From: Polaromonas sp047303325
GTDB taxonomy: Bacteria; Pseudomonadota; Gammaproteobacteria; Burkholderiales; Burkholderiaceae_C
Length of the DNA stretch: 64,000 nt
Assembly: GCF_047303325.1 (NCBI RefSeq)
Contig: NZ_JBKBEX010000027.1
Span: forward strand, 1 to 64,000
Reading direction: 5' to 3'
Shown in pieces: positions 1-7,815 of this stretch (positions are counted from its first letter, which is position 1; each line of letters opens with the position of its first letter). The translations under genes were made by a program, and so were the position numbers. Under the pieces are notes generated by a model. The model worked only from the letters and a program-made list of their open reading frames with translations. It made no database searches and was not told the origin of the DNA.

Positions 1-1
1 C

Positions 2-844
2 TCCCAACCCGCCCCACCTTCCCGCTTTCCCCGCGCCGCCCGCCTGGCCGGCTACCTGGCGCGCCACCAGCTCTACCTGCTGTGGTCCGTGGTCGGCCTG
101 CTGGCCCTGCTGCTGGCGATCAGCTTTTCCTCGCCGCTGCGCCACCCGGCCCGCAAGCTGACCCAGGAAGACATCAACGCGGCCGTGCTCAAGACCCTGG
201 AGACCACGGTGCTGCCCTCGCCCGGCACCAAGGCTTACGACACCATCATCCCCTCGGTGGTGCGCATCACCGGCCTGGGCAAGGACAAGGACGGCAAGGA
301 AGACGCCGAGCGCAGCGTGGGCACCGGCGTGGTCATTGTCGACAAGGGCATCATCCTGACCAACCTGCACGTGGTGCAGAACGCCCAGACCATCAAGGTC
401 ACCTTTGCCGACGGGCTGGAGTCCACCGCCAGCATCACCGGCGTGCAGCCCGAGAACGACCTGGCCGTGCTGCAGGCCCACAAAATCCCCGACGACCTGA
501 TCGCCGCCACCATGCGCTCCACCGCCGACCTGGCGCCCGGCGACCAGGTCATGGCCGTGGGCTACCCCTTCGGCATAGGGCCCTCTGCCTCGCAAGGCGT
601 GGTCTCCGGCCTCAAGCGCAACTTCCGTTCGCCCGAAGGCAAGCAGATGATGAGCAACCTGATCCAGTTCGACGCCGCCGCCAACCCCGGCAACTCCGGC
701 GGCCCGCTGGTCACCATGGACGGCGAGGTGGTAGGCATCGTCACCGCCATCTTCAACCCCAACCAGCAGCGCACCTTTGTCGGTATAGGCTTTGCGGTGC
801 CGATTGAAAACGCCGCCTCGGCCGCCGGCATGCCGCCGTTCTGA
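2..844 (+). CDS. Membrane-anchored trypsin-like serine protease (S1C, HtrA/DegP-like, no PDZ), 5' partial
   Basis: The reading frame is open to the left edge, so the true start lies outside the window. An arginine-rich stretch is followed by one hydrophobic segment (about bases 68-130) that looks like a signal anchor, placing the catalytic domain in the periplasm. The catalytic triad of the trypsin fold is visible: His in LTNLHVV (base 368), Asp in ENDLAVL (base 458) and Ser in NPGNSGGP (base 695). The protein stops soon after the domain, so the PDZ domains of classical DegP/HtrA are absent. It probably degrades or processes periplasmic proteins. It lies 49 bases upstream of the MoxR-type gene on the same strand and may share its transcript. 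Confidence 0.85.
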   Translation, partial: SQPAPPSRFPRAARLAGYLARHQLYLLWSVVGLLALLLAISFSSPLRHPARKLTQEDINAAVLKTLETTVLPSPGTKAYDTIIPSVVRITGLGKDKDGKEDAERSVGTGVVIVDKGIILTNLHVVQNAQTIKVTFADGLESTASITGVQPENDLAVLQAHKIPDDLIAATMRSTADLAPGDQVMAVGYPFGIGPSASQGVVSGLKRNFRSPEGKQMMSNLIQFDAAANPGNSGGPLVTMDGEVVGIVTAIFNPNQQRTFVGIGFAVPIENAASAAGMPPF

Positions 845-893
845 CGACGGCTTCACCGACTGACCTGACCTCACCCCTCCCAAGGACTGACGC

Positions 894-1907
894 ATGGACC
901 ACCTGACCCCTGAAAACGCCAACCACGACACCGCCCAGCTCATGGAGCAGATTCTTTACGAGGTCAAGCGCGTGGTCGTCGGGCAGGACCGCTTCCTCGA
1001 GCGCGTCATGGTCGCCATCCTGGCCCAGGGGCATCTGCTGGTCGAGGGTGTGCCGGGCCTGGCCAAGACCCTGACCATCAAGACCCTGGCCAACACCGTG
1101 CAGGGCCAATTCAAGCGCATACAGTTCACGCCCGACCTGGTGCCCGCCGACCTGGTGGGCACCCGCATCTACAACCAGAAAACCGGCGAGTTCAGCACCT
1201 CGCTGGGCCCGGTCTTCACCAACCTGCTGCTGGCCGACGAAATCAACCGCGCGCCCGCCAAGGTGCAAAGCGCGCTGCTCGAAGTCATGCAGGAGCGCCA
1301 GGTCACGATTGCCGGCACCACCCACAAGGTGCCCGAGCCCTTCCTGGTCATGGCCACGCAAAACCCGATAGAAACCGAAGGCACCTACCCGCTGCCCGAG
1401 GCCCAGGTGGACCGCTTCATGATGAAGGTGCTGGTCGACTACCCCACCGACGAAGAAGAATTTGTCATCGTCCAGCGCGTCACCGGCCCCGCCGTGGCCG
1501 TGAGCGCCGTCGCCACCACCGAGCAGCTCGCCGCCCTGCAGGCCGAATGCCGCCGCATTTATGTGGACCCCTCACTCGTGCAGTACGCGGTGCGCCTGGT
1601 CTCGGCCACGCGCACGCCCGTCAAGCATGGGCTCAAAGACTTGCAGCGCTTTATCACCTTCGGCGCCAGCCCGCGCGCCACCATCAACCTGACCGAAGGC
1701 GCGCGCGCCCTGGCCCTGCTGCGCGGCCGCAGCTATGCCCTGCCCGAGGACATGACGGACCTGGTGCCCGATGTGTTCCGGCACCGGCTGGTGTTGTCGT
1801 ATGAGGCGCTGTCGGAAGGCTTGTCCGCCGACGGCCTGATTGCAAAAATCATGGCAAAAATCCCTCCTCCAGCAAAACCGTTGGAACATGAAAAACTCGC
1901 CGCCTGA
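894..1907 (+). CDS. MoxR-family AAA+ ATPase
   Basis: A 337-residue protein with a Walker A motif (EGVPGLAKT, about residue 48), a Walker B motif (LLLADEINRAP) and the sensor-like ATQNPIE segment, which is the typical MoxR signature set. MoxR ATPases act as cytoplasmic chaperone-like remodelers and are nearly always encoded with DUF58 and von Willebrand A proteins. That is the case here: the next gene overlaps its 3' end by 20 bases and a VWA gene follows. The substrate is not deducible. An AGGACTGACGC stretch in front of the ATG serves as ribosome binding site. Confidence 0.93.
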   Translation: MDHLTPENANHDTAQLMEQILYEVKRVVVGQDRFLERVMVAILAQGHLLVEGVPGLAKTLTIKTLANTVQGQFKRIQFTPDLVPADLVGTRIYNQKTGEFSTSLGPVFTNLLLADEINRAPAKVQSALLEVMQERQVTIAGTTHKVPEPFLVMATQNPIETEGTYPLPEAQVDRFMMKVLVDYPTDEEEFVIVQRVTGPAVAVSAVATTEQLAALQAECRRIYVDPSLVQYAVRLVSATRTPVKHGLKDLQRFITFGASPRATINLTEGARALALLRGRSYALPEDMTDLVPDVFRHRLVLSYEALSEGLSADGLIAKIMAKIPPPAKPLEHEKLAA

Positions 1908-2919
1908 ACCCGCCCACGCGCGCCCCCCCTCCGTTCGGGCTGAGCCTGTCGAAGCCCACCCTTCGACAAGCTCAGGGCGAACGGGGAGTGCAGGCGCCGA
2001 CCAGCTGCTGCGCCGGCTCGAGTGGACCGTGCTGCGCCGCCTCGACGGCCTGCTGCAGGGCGACTACCGCACCCTGCTGCGCGGCACCGGCATGGACCTG
2101 GCCGACCTGCGCGAATACCAGCACCATGACGACGTGCGCCACATCGACTGGAACGTCACCGCGCGGCTCGAACAACCCCATGTGCGCGTCTTCACCGAAG
2201 ACCGCGAGATGAGCGCCTGGTTTCTGCTGGACCTGAGCCCCTCCATGGACTTCGGCTCCAGCGAGCAGCGCAAGCGCAATGTCTCGGCCGAATTTGTCGC
2301 CGTGCTGGCCCGCATGCTCACCCGCCACGGCAACCGCGTGGGCGCCATGCTGTATGGATCGGGCGTCGACGCCGTGCTCCCCGCGCGCGGCGGCCGCCAC
2401 CATGTGCTGCATTTGCTGCACACCCTGCAAACCCGCCCTGAAATCACCGAACTGCGCACCACGCGCCTGCACGAACTGCTCGAATCCGCCGCCAACCTGC
2501 TGCGCCGGCGCTCCACCGTATTCGTCGTGTCCGACTTCATCAGCGAACCCGGCTGGGAAAAACCCCTGGCCCAGCTGGCCCGCCGCCACGAAGTCGTGGC
2601 CGTGCGCCTGCTGGACCCGCTGGAGCTGGACCTGCCCGACCTGGGCCTGATCCCGATACGCGACGCCGAAACCGGCGAACAACTGCTGGTCGACACCCAT
2701 GACGCGGGTTTCCGAAAACGCTTTGCGCGCATAGCGGCCCAGCGCGAGGCCGAGTTAAGGCAAGCCCTGGCGCGCGCCGGCGTCGACGCGCTGGAGCTGT
2801 CCACCGACGACAACCTGGTCGACGCCATCATGCGCTTCACCGAACTGCGCAAGCGCCGCAGCCGCACTACCGGCGCGGGAGGCAATGCATTGCCCGCCCA
2901 CCTCAAGCGCGCTGCCTGA
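1888..2919 (+). CDS. DUF58 domain protein of the MoxR operon
   Basis: A 343-residue protein. The DUF58 signature is visible (LREYQHHDDVRHIDW, then TARLEQP and FLLDLSPSMDFG), the last being a degenerate MIDAS-like stretch related to VWA folds. DUF58 proteins are thought to be partners of MoxR ATPases. The ATG at 1888 is preferred over an in-frame TTG at 1840; either overlaps the MoxR gene, implying translational coupling. The N-terminus is odd: residues about 15-33 are encoded by a palindromic intergenic-type repeat (bases 1931-1985), reading as VRAEPVEAHPSTSSGRTG. This segment is absent from the ordinary domain and is probably unstructured. Confidence 0.9.
   Translation: MKNSPPEPAHARPPSVRAEPVEAHPSTSSGRTGSAGADQLLRRLEWTVLRRLDGLLQGDYRTLLRGTGMDLADLREYQHHDDVRHIDWNVTARLEQPHVRVFTEDREMSAWFLLDLSPSMDFGSSEQRKRNVSAEFVAVLARMLTRHGNRVGAMLYGSGVDAVLPARGGRHHVLHLLHTLQTRPEITELRTTRLHELLESAANLLRRRSTVFVVSDFISEPGWEKPLAQLARRHEVVAVRLLDPLELDLPDLGLIPIRDAETGEQLLVDTHDAGFRKRFARIAAQREAELRQALARAGVDALELSTDDNLVDAIMRFTELRKRRSRTTGAGGNALPAHLKRAA
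1931..1985. repeat. Palindromic repeat inserted in frame in a coding region
   Basis: Two inverted arms, CCGTTCGGGCTGAGCCTGTC... and ...GACAAGCTCAGGGCGAACGG, pair with about three mismatches around a short loop. The unit matches a dispersed palindrome I know from many proteobacteria, usually intergenic. A related half-arm occurs at 34193-34219. Here it is read through as part of the DUF58 protein. Confidence 0.8.
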
Positions 2920-2942
2920 AGCCGACCCAAGGACATCCCATC

Positions 2943-4046
2943 ATGAACTTCAGCGGGTTCACTTCCTTTTTGGCCAAACTGCCTTGGCCGAACTTTTTGT
3001 GGCCGGAATTTCTGTGGCTGCTGCTCGTGATTCCGCTGCTGGTGCTGGTCTATATCTGGCTGCTGCGCCGCAAGAAAAAAATCGCGCTGCGTTATGCCAG
3101 CCTCTCCATCGTGCGCGAAGCCATGGGCCGCGGCCAGGGCTTCAGGCGCCATGTGCCGCCGCTGCTCTTCCTGCTCTCCATCGCCGCCATGCTGGTCGCG
3201 GCATCGCGCCCCTTTGCTGTCATCAGCCTGCCCTCGCAGCGCGAAACCATCATCCTGGCCATGGACGTCTCGGGCAGCATGCGCGCCGCCGACGTGTTAC
3301 CGAACCGCCTGGTCGCCGCGCAAAACGCCGCCAAGGCTTTCCTGGCCGATCTGCCGCGTAATGTGCGCGTGGGCATAGTCGCTTTTGCCGGCACGGCCTC
3401 TGTGGTGCAACAACCCACGCTCAGCCGCGAAGATCTGGTCGTCGCGATCGACAAATTCCAGTTGCAGCGCGGCACCGCCATCGGCAACGGCATCGTCGTC
3501 TCGCTGGCCGAACTGTTTCCCGATGCCGGCATTGATTTAGCCTCCATGCAATACGGCCGCGAAAAACCGCGCGGCACCTCCATAGACCAGGCCCTGAACC
3601 CCGACAAAAACGCCGCCGCCAAAAAAGAATTTGTCCCCGTCGCCCCCGGCTCCTACACCTCAGGCGCCATCATCCTGCTGACCGACGGCCAGCGCACCAC
3701 CGGCGTCGACTCACTGGACGCAGCCAAAGCCGCCGCCGACCGCGGCGTGCGTGTCTACACCGTGGGGGTGGGCACGGTTGACGGCGAGACGATTGGCTTT
3801 GAAGGCTGGTCCATGCGCGTCAAGCTGGACGAGGAAACTCTCAAAGGCATCGCGCGCACCACGCAGGCGGAGTACTTCTACGCCGGCACCGCGGCTGACT
3901 TGAAGAAGGTCTATGAGACGCTGAGTTCGCGGTTGGCGATTGAGAAGAAAGAGACTGAGATTTCCGGTTTGCTGGCGCTGGTGGCAGCTGCGCTGGCGCT
4001 GGTGTCGGCTAGCTTGTCGCTGCTTTGGTTTAACCGGATTCTTTGA
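2943..4046 (+). CDS. von Willebrand factor A membrane protein (BatA-like)
   Basis: A 367-residue protein. Two hydrophobic segments lie near the N-terminus (about residues 15-42 and 75-100), followed by a VWA domain whose MIDAS motif is intact (AMDVSGSM, later ITLL-type ILLTDGQRTTG), and one C-terminal membrane helix (about 343-364). This is the layout of BatA-type proteins in MoxR/DUF58/VWA operons, linked to envelope stress or assembly of envelope complexes. It follows the DUF58 gene by 23 bases. The second VWA protein and DUF4381 protein that often complete such operons are not present here. Confidence 0.9.
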   Translation: MNFSGFTSFLAKLPWPNFLWPEFLWLLLVIPLLVLVYIWLLRRKKKIALRYASLSIVREAMGRGQGFRRHVPPLLFLLSIAAMLVAASRPFAVISLPSQRETIILAMDVSGSMRAADVLPNRLVAAQNAAKAFLADLPRNVRVGIVAFAGTASVVQQPTLSREDLVVAIDKFQLQRGTAIGNGIVVSLAELFPDAGIDLASMQYGREKPRGTSIDQALNPDKNAAAKKEFVPVAPGSYTSGAIILLTDGQRTTGVDSLDAAKAAADRGVRVYTVGVGTVDGETIGFEGWSMRVKLDEETLKGIARTTQAEYFYAGTAADLKKVYETLSSRLAIEKKETEISGLLALVAAALALVSASLSLLWFNRIL

Positions 4047-4131
4047 GGGCTGTGCCGGCGCTTCAGGTGATCCTCACCTTCCGCTGCATCCATCTCGCAG
4101 CTGCTGGTGAAGGGATTAGGCCTTGGAATCA

Positions 4132-4470
4132 ATGAACAAAGACAGCGAGACAGAAGAAAGCCCCATCCGCAGCGTTCTGCGCAGCAGCATGGCGTGGCTG
4201 TTCCTGGTTTTCTGCCTCGGCTTTTTGATACGGGAGGCCTACCTGCGCTACACCGGAGAAAGGTCTTCGCTGGAGCCGCTCTACTGGTACCTGTTCGTCG
4301 AACACCGTGCGATCTCGATGCCCATCGTCGTCCTGGTCCTAATCACCGCACTGCTTGTCGAGCACATCCGGGCCAACCGCAATCCAGGGACCAGACTGGG
4401 GCTCCTTTCAAAGATCGTGGCGCTTTGTGCCATCGCGCTGGCGGGGTATATTTCCATCAACGGCATCTGA
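4132..4470 (+). CDS. Small membrane protein, paralogue of the gene at 5765
   Basis: A 112-residue protein not assigned to a known family. It has a charged N-terminus and three hydrophobic stretches (about residues 18-38, 55-75, 90-110). It shares most of its sequence with the product at 5765-6103, including EIYLRYT/EAYLRYT, FVEHRAISMP, ITALLV.HIR and the C-terminus AGYISI.GI, and even the bases after the stop codon are alike. The ATG at 4132 is chosen because it matches the start of the paralogue (MN.DS); a TTG at 4123 is also in frame. Base composition looks lower in GC than the neighbouring operon. The function is unknown. Confidence 0.75.
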   Translation: MNKDSETEESPIRSVLRSSMAWLFLVFCLGFLIREAYLRYTGERSSLEPLYWYLFVEHRAISMPIVVLVLITALLVEHIRANRNPGTRLGLLSKIVALCAIALAGYISINGI

Positions 4471-4530
4471 CGGGTCGCGCGACCCGGTCAGCGACTTGCT
4501 TGTTCCAAACCCTCTCCACAGGTAGATCCC

Positions 4531-4845
4531 ATGCCAATCTCCGGTCGCGATTACATGAAACAGCGAGCGATCCGGTTCCAGCAGTTGCGTGCGAAATTGC
4601 TCGCTCGTTACTTCATCCCCGGCATGGCTTTGGAGCTTGCGTTCATTGTTGCAGTGGTGATGGATGCGCCCCTGTGGCTTCAACTTTCAGTCTTCGGTGT
4701 GGCCTTTGCGTTTCTGTCCATCGGCGGAGCACAGTACAAGTGTCCCGTGTGCCGTCGAACGCCAGGTGAAGGCGACGGCCCGGACTGCAACCCAAGATCT
4801 TGCGGCCATTGCGGAACCATACTGCGGTGGCCCGATACGGCTTGA
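4531..4845 (+). CDS. Small membrane protein with C-terminal zinc ribbon (paralogue 1)
   Basis: A 104-residue protein of unknown function. The N-terminal MPISGRDYMKQRAIRFQ.LR block is followed by two hydrophobic segments (about residues 31-48 and 52-70) and a cysteine motif, CPVC-RRTP then CGHCG, that should bind one zinc ion. It is one of three close paralogues in this window (others at 13807 and 15619), plus a distant relative at 13428. The zinc ribbon would lie on the same side of the membrane as the basic N-terminus, probably the cytoplasm. No Pfam family is recognised with certainty. Confidence 0.75.
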   Translation: MPISGRDYMKQRAIRFQQLRAKLLARYFIPGMALELAFIVAVVMDAPLWLQLSVFGVAFAFLSIGGAQYKCPVCRRTPGEGDGPDCNPRSCGHCGTILRWPDTA

Positions 4846-4849
4846 GCGC

Positions 4850-5086
4850 ATGAAGAACCGCCTTTCCTTCTGGATCTACCTGGCGGGGCTGTTGCCGCTG
4901 GCCATTTGGGGCCCACCGGCTCGTGCGCTGCTGGGTGACTGGACGTCGTTTGCCGCAGCTATCGCCTACCTGGCGGCGCTCCGACTTGTTGGTGCGTTCG
5001 CCGCCCGGTGGCTGGAATCACGCAAATACAAAGCGATCGAACAGCACAATCGCCGTGTCGAAAGTCGAAGAGCAAAGAATCGGTGA
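4850..5086 (+). CDS. Small two-helix membrane protein, unknown
   Basis: A 78-residue protein starting five bases after the previous stop, so probably co-transcribed with it. It has two hydrophobic segments (about residues 6-24 and 32-52) and a strongly basic tail ending RRVESRRAKNR, which suggests a cytoplasmic C-terminus. No family is recognised. Confidence 0.6.
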   Translation: MKNRLSFWIYLAGLLPLAIWGPPARALLGDWTSFAAAIAYLAALRLVGAFAARWLESRKYKAIEQHNRRVESRRAKNR

Positions 5087-5096
5087 GAAGAATGGC

Positions 5097-5696
5097 ATGT
5101 CGTTTCGAAATGAATTTCCCATGAACATCCTGCGGTGGATCACAAGGCTGGCCCTGCTTTCGGCAATCACCCTCATCTCAACCCTTGCTTCGGCGGACTC
5201 CTGGCGCTATCCCGCCACCATCAGCAGCAAGACGGACACTTATGGCGATGTTTCCGTTCGACGCATCATTGACGCTAGAAAGGACCAGCAGTATCCCGAC
5301 TTTGTTGTCGAGGTTTCACGGGGAAAAGATCTGCTGGCGCGATTTCCGGGCGTCTATTTTGAGCAAATCTTTCCAGCGCCCGACGGATCTTTCTTCGTTG
5401 CACTGTCAAACAACGGGCTCCCCGGAACGGCGGTGCTTATTTTTGACCGCGAAGGAAATCTTCGCCTGGAAGCAAAACACGATGTGGCCCTCTTCGACTA
5501 CTGCGGCTACTCAGTCACACGGCAGAGGCTGTGGTTCGACGCTGAAACGCCCGCCGTCAAGTTCGTGAAGCATAAAGACGTCGATTCCTACCGGGTCACG
5601 CTGAGGAATTGCCACGGCAAGGAGGTTGACCTGCTGGCAACCGTGCAGGAAGCCTACAAAAGAACGGTCGAACGGAGAGCCGCGGGTATTCGCTGA
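5097..5696 (+). CDS. Secreted protein, unknown
   Basis: A 199-residue protein with a Sec-type signal peptide (ITRLALLSAITLISTLASA followed by DSW), so it is probably periplasmic. The start at 5097 is preferred because GGTGAGAAG sits at the right distance upstream; an internal ATG at 5121 is possible. The mature part is rich in beta-prone and charged residues and has a pair of cysteines that could form a disulphide. No family is recognised. Codon use is less GC-biased than in flanking housekeeping genes, in line with an accessory gene. Confidence 0.65.
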   Translation: MSFRNEFPMNILRWITRLALLSAITLISTLASADSWRYPATISSKTDTYGDVSVRRIIDARKDQQYPDFVVEVSRGKDLLARFPGVYFEQIFPAPDGSFFVALSNNGLPGTAVLIFDREGNLRLEAKHDVALFDYCGYSVTRQRLWFDAETPAVKFVKHKDVDSYRVTLRNCHGKEVDLLATVQEAYKRTVERRAAGIR

Positions 5697-5764
5697 CCGC
5701 GGATGCACAAGCGGTGCTAAAGGCCCACGTCTCAACATGACAGCAATCACTCACAAAGGAATCC

Positions 5765-6103
5765 ATGAACCAGGACAGTAAGCCTGTAGAGGATAGCTTC
5801 GGGAGCGTTCTGCGCAGCGGTCTGACGTGGTTCTTTCTCGTTTCCAGCCTCGGCCTTATGGCGTGGGAGATCTACCTGCGCTACACCGAAGGGAGCTCTT
5901 CGCTGTATCCGGTCTATGGGTATTTTTTCGTCGAACATCGTGCGATCTCGATGCCAGTCATCGTCGTGGCCATGATCACCGCGCTGCTTGTCGACCATAT
6001 TCGAGGAAAACGCGATCCGGGGCGAAAATTGACCCTCCTCTCGAAGGTTGTCGCGCTTTTTGCCATCGCACTGGCTGGGTATATTTCCATCCAGGGCATC
6101 TGA
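5765..6103 (+). CDS. Small membrane protein, paralogue of the gene at 4132
   Basis: A 112-residue protein preceded by a clear ribosome binding site (AAAGGA, six bases before the ATG). It has three hydrophobic stretches and close sequence similarity to the product at 4132-4470 over the whole length, so the two arose by duplication. The similarity carries on past the stop codon (TGACGGGTCGC in both). Function unknown. Confidence 0.75.
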   Translation: MNQDSKPVEDSFGSVLRSGLTWFFLVSSLGLMAWEIYLRYTEGSSSLYPVYGYFFVEHRAISMPVIVVAMITALLVDHIRGKRDPGRKLTLLSKVVALFAIALAGYISIQGI

Positions 6104-6194
6104 CGGGTCGCACTGCCCCTTCAGCAAGCCATCCTGATGCAAGCGGTGTAGCCGGCGTATGGGATGAGACACCCGACGTCAAGGCCTTCTCTTC

Positions 6195-6225
6195 AATCTG
6201 CGGAAATCTGCGTAATCTGCGGATT
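6195..6225. repeat. Short CTGCGG-rich dispersed repeat
   Basis: The stretch contains three near-copies of AATCTGCG(G/T) in direct order just upstream of the TetR gene. The same unit occurs at 40853-40884 in the same orientation and at 40744-40775 inverted. Repeats of this type are spread through many Burkholderiales genomes. Confidence 0.75.
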
Positions 6226-6240
6226 CATTTGAATTAATGT

Positions 6241-6254
6241 ATGATGCACATCAT
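6241..6254. promoter_or_regulatory. Candidate operator palindrome at the TetR gene start
   Basis: ATGATG-CA-CATCAT is an inverted repeat with perfect six-base arms at the 5' end of the TetR gene. If translation starts at the ATG at 6253 rather than 6241, it lies directly upstream of the gene and could mediate autorepression. It is short, so chance is possible. Confidence 0.3.
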
Positions 6255-6855
6255 GCGAAACGCAAAACACCCCAAAATCAACGCCAGAACCGCCGCCAAG
6301 GAGGCCTCACACGAGCGCATCGTCTCCGTGGCCGCGCGGGCGATACGCCGCAGCGGCTATGGCGGCACGGGCGTGGCCGACATCATGAAAGAGGCTGGCC
6401 TGACCCATGGCGGGTTTTACGCCCACTTCGCCTCGCGCGAGGCCATGCTGGCCGAAGCCGCGACCCGGGCCTGTGCCGAGGCTGCCGCCCTGGTGGCGGG
6501 TGTGGCGGCCGCCACGCCGCCCGATGAGGCTTTGGCGACCATGGTGAGTGCTTACCTTTCGCCCGAACATGTGGCCCAGGTGGAAATGGGCTGCCCACTG
6601 GCCGCGCTGGGCTCCGAGACGCCGCGCCAGGCGCCCGAGGTGCGCCGCGCCACCACACGCCACATCAAGGAAATGATTGACCTGGTCGCGCGCCAGTCGC
6701 CCGATTGGGGCCAACCCGGCGCCCATGAGCGCGCGCTGGTGACGGTGTCCACCATGGTCGGCACCCTGCTGCTGGCCCGCGCGGTCGACGAACCCGCTCT
6801 GGCGGACAGCCTGCGCGAGGCTGCGATCAAGCAGCTGACGCCCGCCCCCGTTTGA
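6241..6855 (+). CDS. TetR/AcrR-family transcriptional regulator
   Basis: A 204-residue protein. The N-terminal TetR helix-turn-helix is clear: ERIVSVAARAIRRSGY, then VADIMKEAGLTHGGFYAHF, the typical recognition helix. The C-terminal half (about residues 85-200) is the ligand-binding domain and includes a MGCPLA segment seen in TetR regulators of oxidoreductase genes. It precedes, on the same strand, a short-chain dehydrogenase, a zinc-type dehydrogenase and a second short-chain dehydrogenase, which are its likely targets. The start could be 6241 or 6253. A second candidate operator lies at 6897-6913 ahead of the first dehydrogenase. Confidence 0.92.
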   Translation: MMHIMRNAKHPKINARTAAKEASHERIVSVAARAIRRSGYGGTGVADIMKEAGLTHGGFYAHFASREAMLAEAATRACAEAAALVAGVAAATPPDEALATMVSAYLSPEHVAQVEMGCPLAALGSETPRQAPEVRRATTRHIKEMIDLVARQSPDWGQPGAHERALVTVSTMVGTLLLARAVDEPALADSLREAAIKQLTPAPV

Positions 6856-6896
6856 TTCCCCCTGAAGTACGTCCTCTTTTTTTTCATCCTTATATA

Positions 6897-6913
6897 TGAC
6901 AACCATCATGTCA
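6897..6913. promoter_or_regulatory. Candidate TetR operator upstream of the dehydrogenase
   Basis: TGACA and TGTCA arms separated by seven bases lie in the 87-base gap between the TetR gene and the dehydrogenase, next to an AT-rich TTATATAT stretch that could be part of a promoter. This position suits repression by the adjacent regulator. Only five-base arms are seen, so the call is weak. Confidence 0.35.
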
Positions 6914-6942
6914 AACACGCTTCACGCCCCTAAAGGAACCCC

Positions 6943-7800
6943 ATGAACACCCACAACAAGATTGCCCTGGTAACGGGCGCCTCCTCGGGCATAGGCGAAG
7001 CGACCGCGCTGCGGCTAGTGAAAGCCGGCTACAAGGTCTACGGCACCAGCCGGCGCGGCGCGCAGGCGGGCCAGGCCAAACCGTTTGAGATGCTGGCCCT
7101 GGATGTGACCCAGGATGAATCGGCTGAGGCCGCGGTACGGACGCTGATCGCGCGCGAAGGCCGCATAGACCTGCTGGTCAACAACGCGGGGTTTGGGGTC
7201 GCGCCGGCCGGGGCGGAAGAAAGCTCCATCGCGCAGGCCCAGGCGATTTTTGACACCAATTTTTTCGGGCTGGTTCGCATGACCCGGGCCGTGCTGCCGC
7301 ATATGCGGCGCCAGGGCAGCGGGCGCATTATCAACATGGGCTCGGTGTTTGGTTTTTTGCCCATGCCCTATATGGCGCTGTATGCCGCGACCAAACATGC
7401 GGTGGAAGGCTATTCCGAATCGCTGGACCATGAGCTGCGCACCCGCGGCATACGCGTCTCGGTGATAGAGCCGGCAAACACCAACACCCAGTTCGACGCC
7501 AATCTGCTGGAGCCCGACGAAAAACTCGAGGCCTACCGCGAGGCCCGCGCGGCCGTGACGCAAAAGATGAGCGAATTTGTCGAGCAAGGCGACAAGCCTT
7601 CCGTGGTCGCCGACACCGTGCTGAAGGCCGCCCTTGCGGTGAATCCCAAGCTGCGCTACACCGCCGGCCCGCGCGCGGGTGGCCTGCAATGGCTGCGCCG
7701 CTTTATGCCTGCCGGGCTGGTCGATACCGGCATACGCAAGAACCTGCAGCTGGATGCGCGGGCGCTGTCGCCGTCTCGCGCCACCGTGCTTGAAAAGTAA
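6943..7800 (+). CDS. Short-chain dehydrogenase/reductase (SDR)
   Basis: A 285-residue cytoplasmic NAD(P)H-dependent oxidoreductase of the classical SDR family. It shows the cofactor motif TGASSGIG (residues 11-18), the structural NNAG motif (about residue 81) and the catalytic YAATK motif, followed by VIEPANTNTQFD. Aliphatic Arg in GTSRR after the second strand suggests NADP preference. It starts 87 bases after the TetR gene, has an AAAGGAACCCC ribosome site, and is followed by a quinone oxidoreductase-like gene after 15 bases. The substrate cannot be told. Confidence 0.9.
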   Translation: MNTHNKIALVTGASSGIGEATALRLVKAGYKVYGTSRRGAQAGQAKPFEMLALDVTQDESAEAAVRTLIAREGRIDLLVNNAGFGVAPAGAEESSIAQAQAIFDTNFFGLVRMTRAVLPHMRRQGSGRIINMGSVFGFLPMPYMALYAATKHAVEGYSESLDHELRTRGIRVSVIEPANTNTQFDANLLEPDEKLEAYREARAAVTQKMSEFVEQGDKPSVVADTVLKAALAVNPKLRYTAGPRAGGLQWLRRFMPAGLVDTGIRKNLQLDARALSPSRATVLEK

Positions 7801-7815
7801 TTACCAAGGAAAAGA

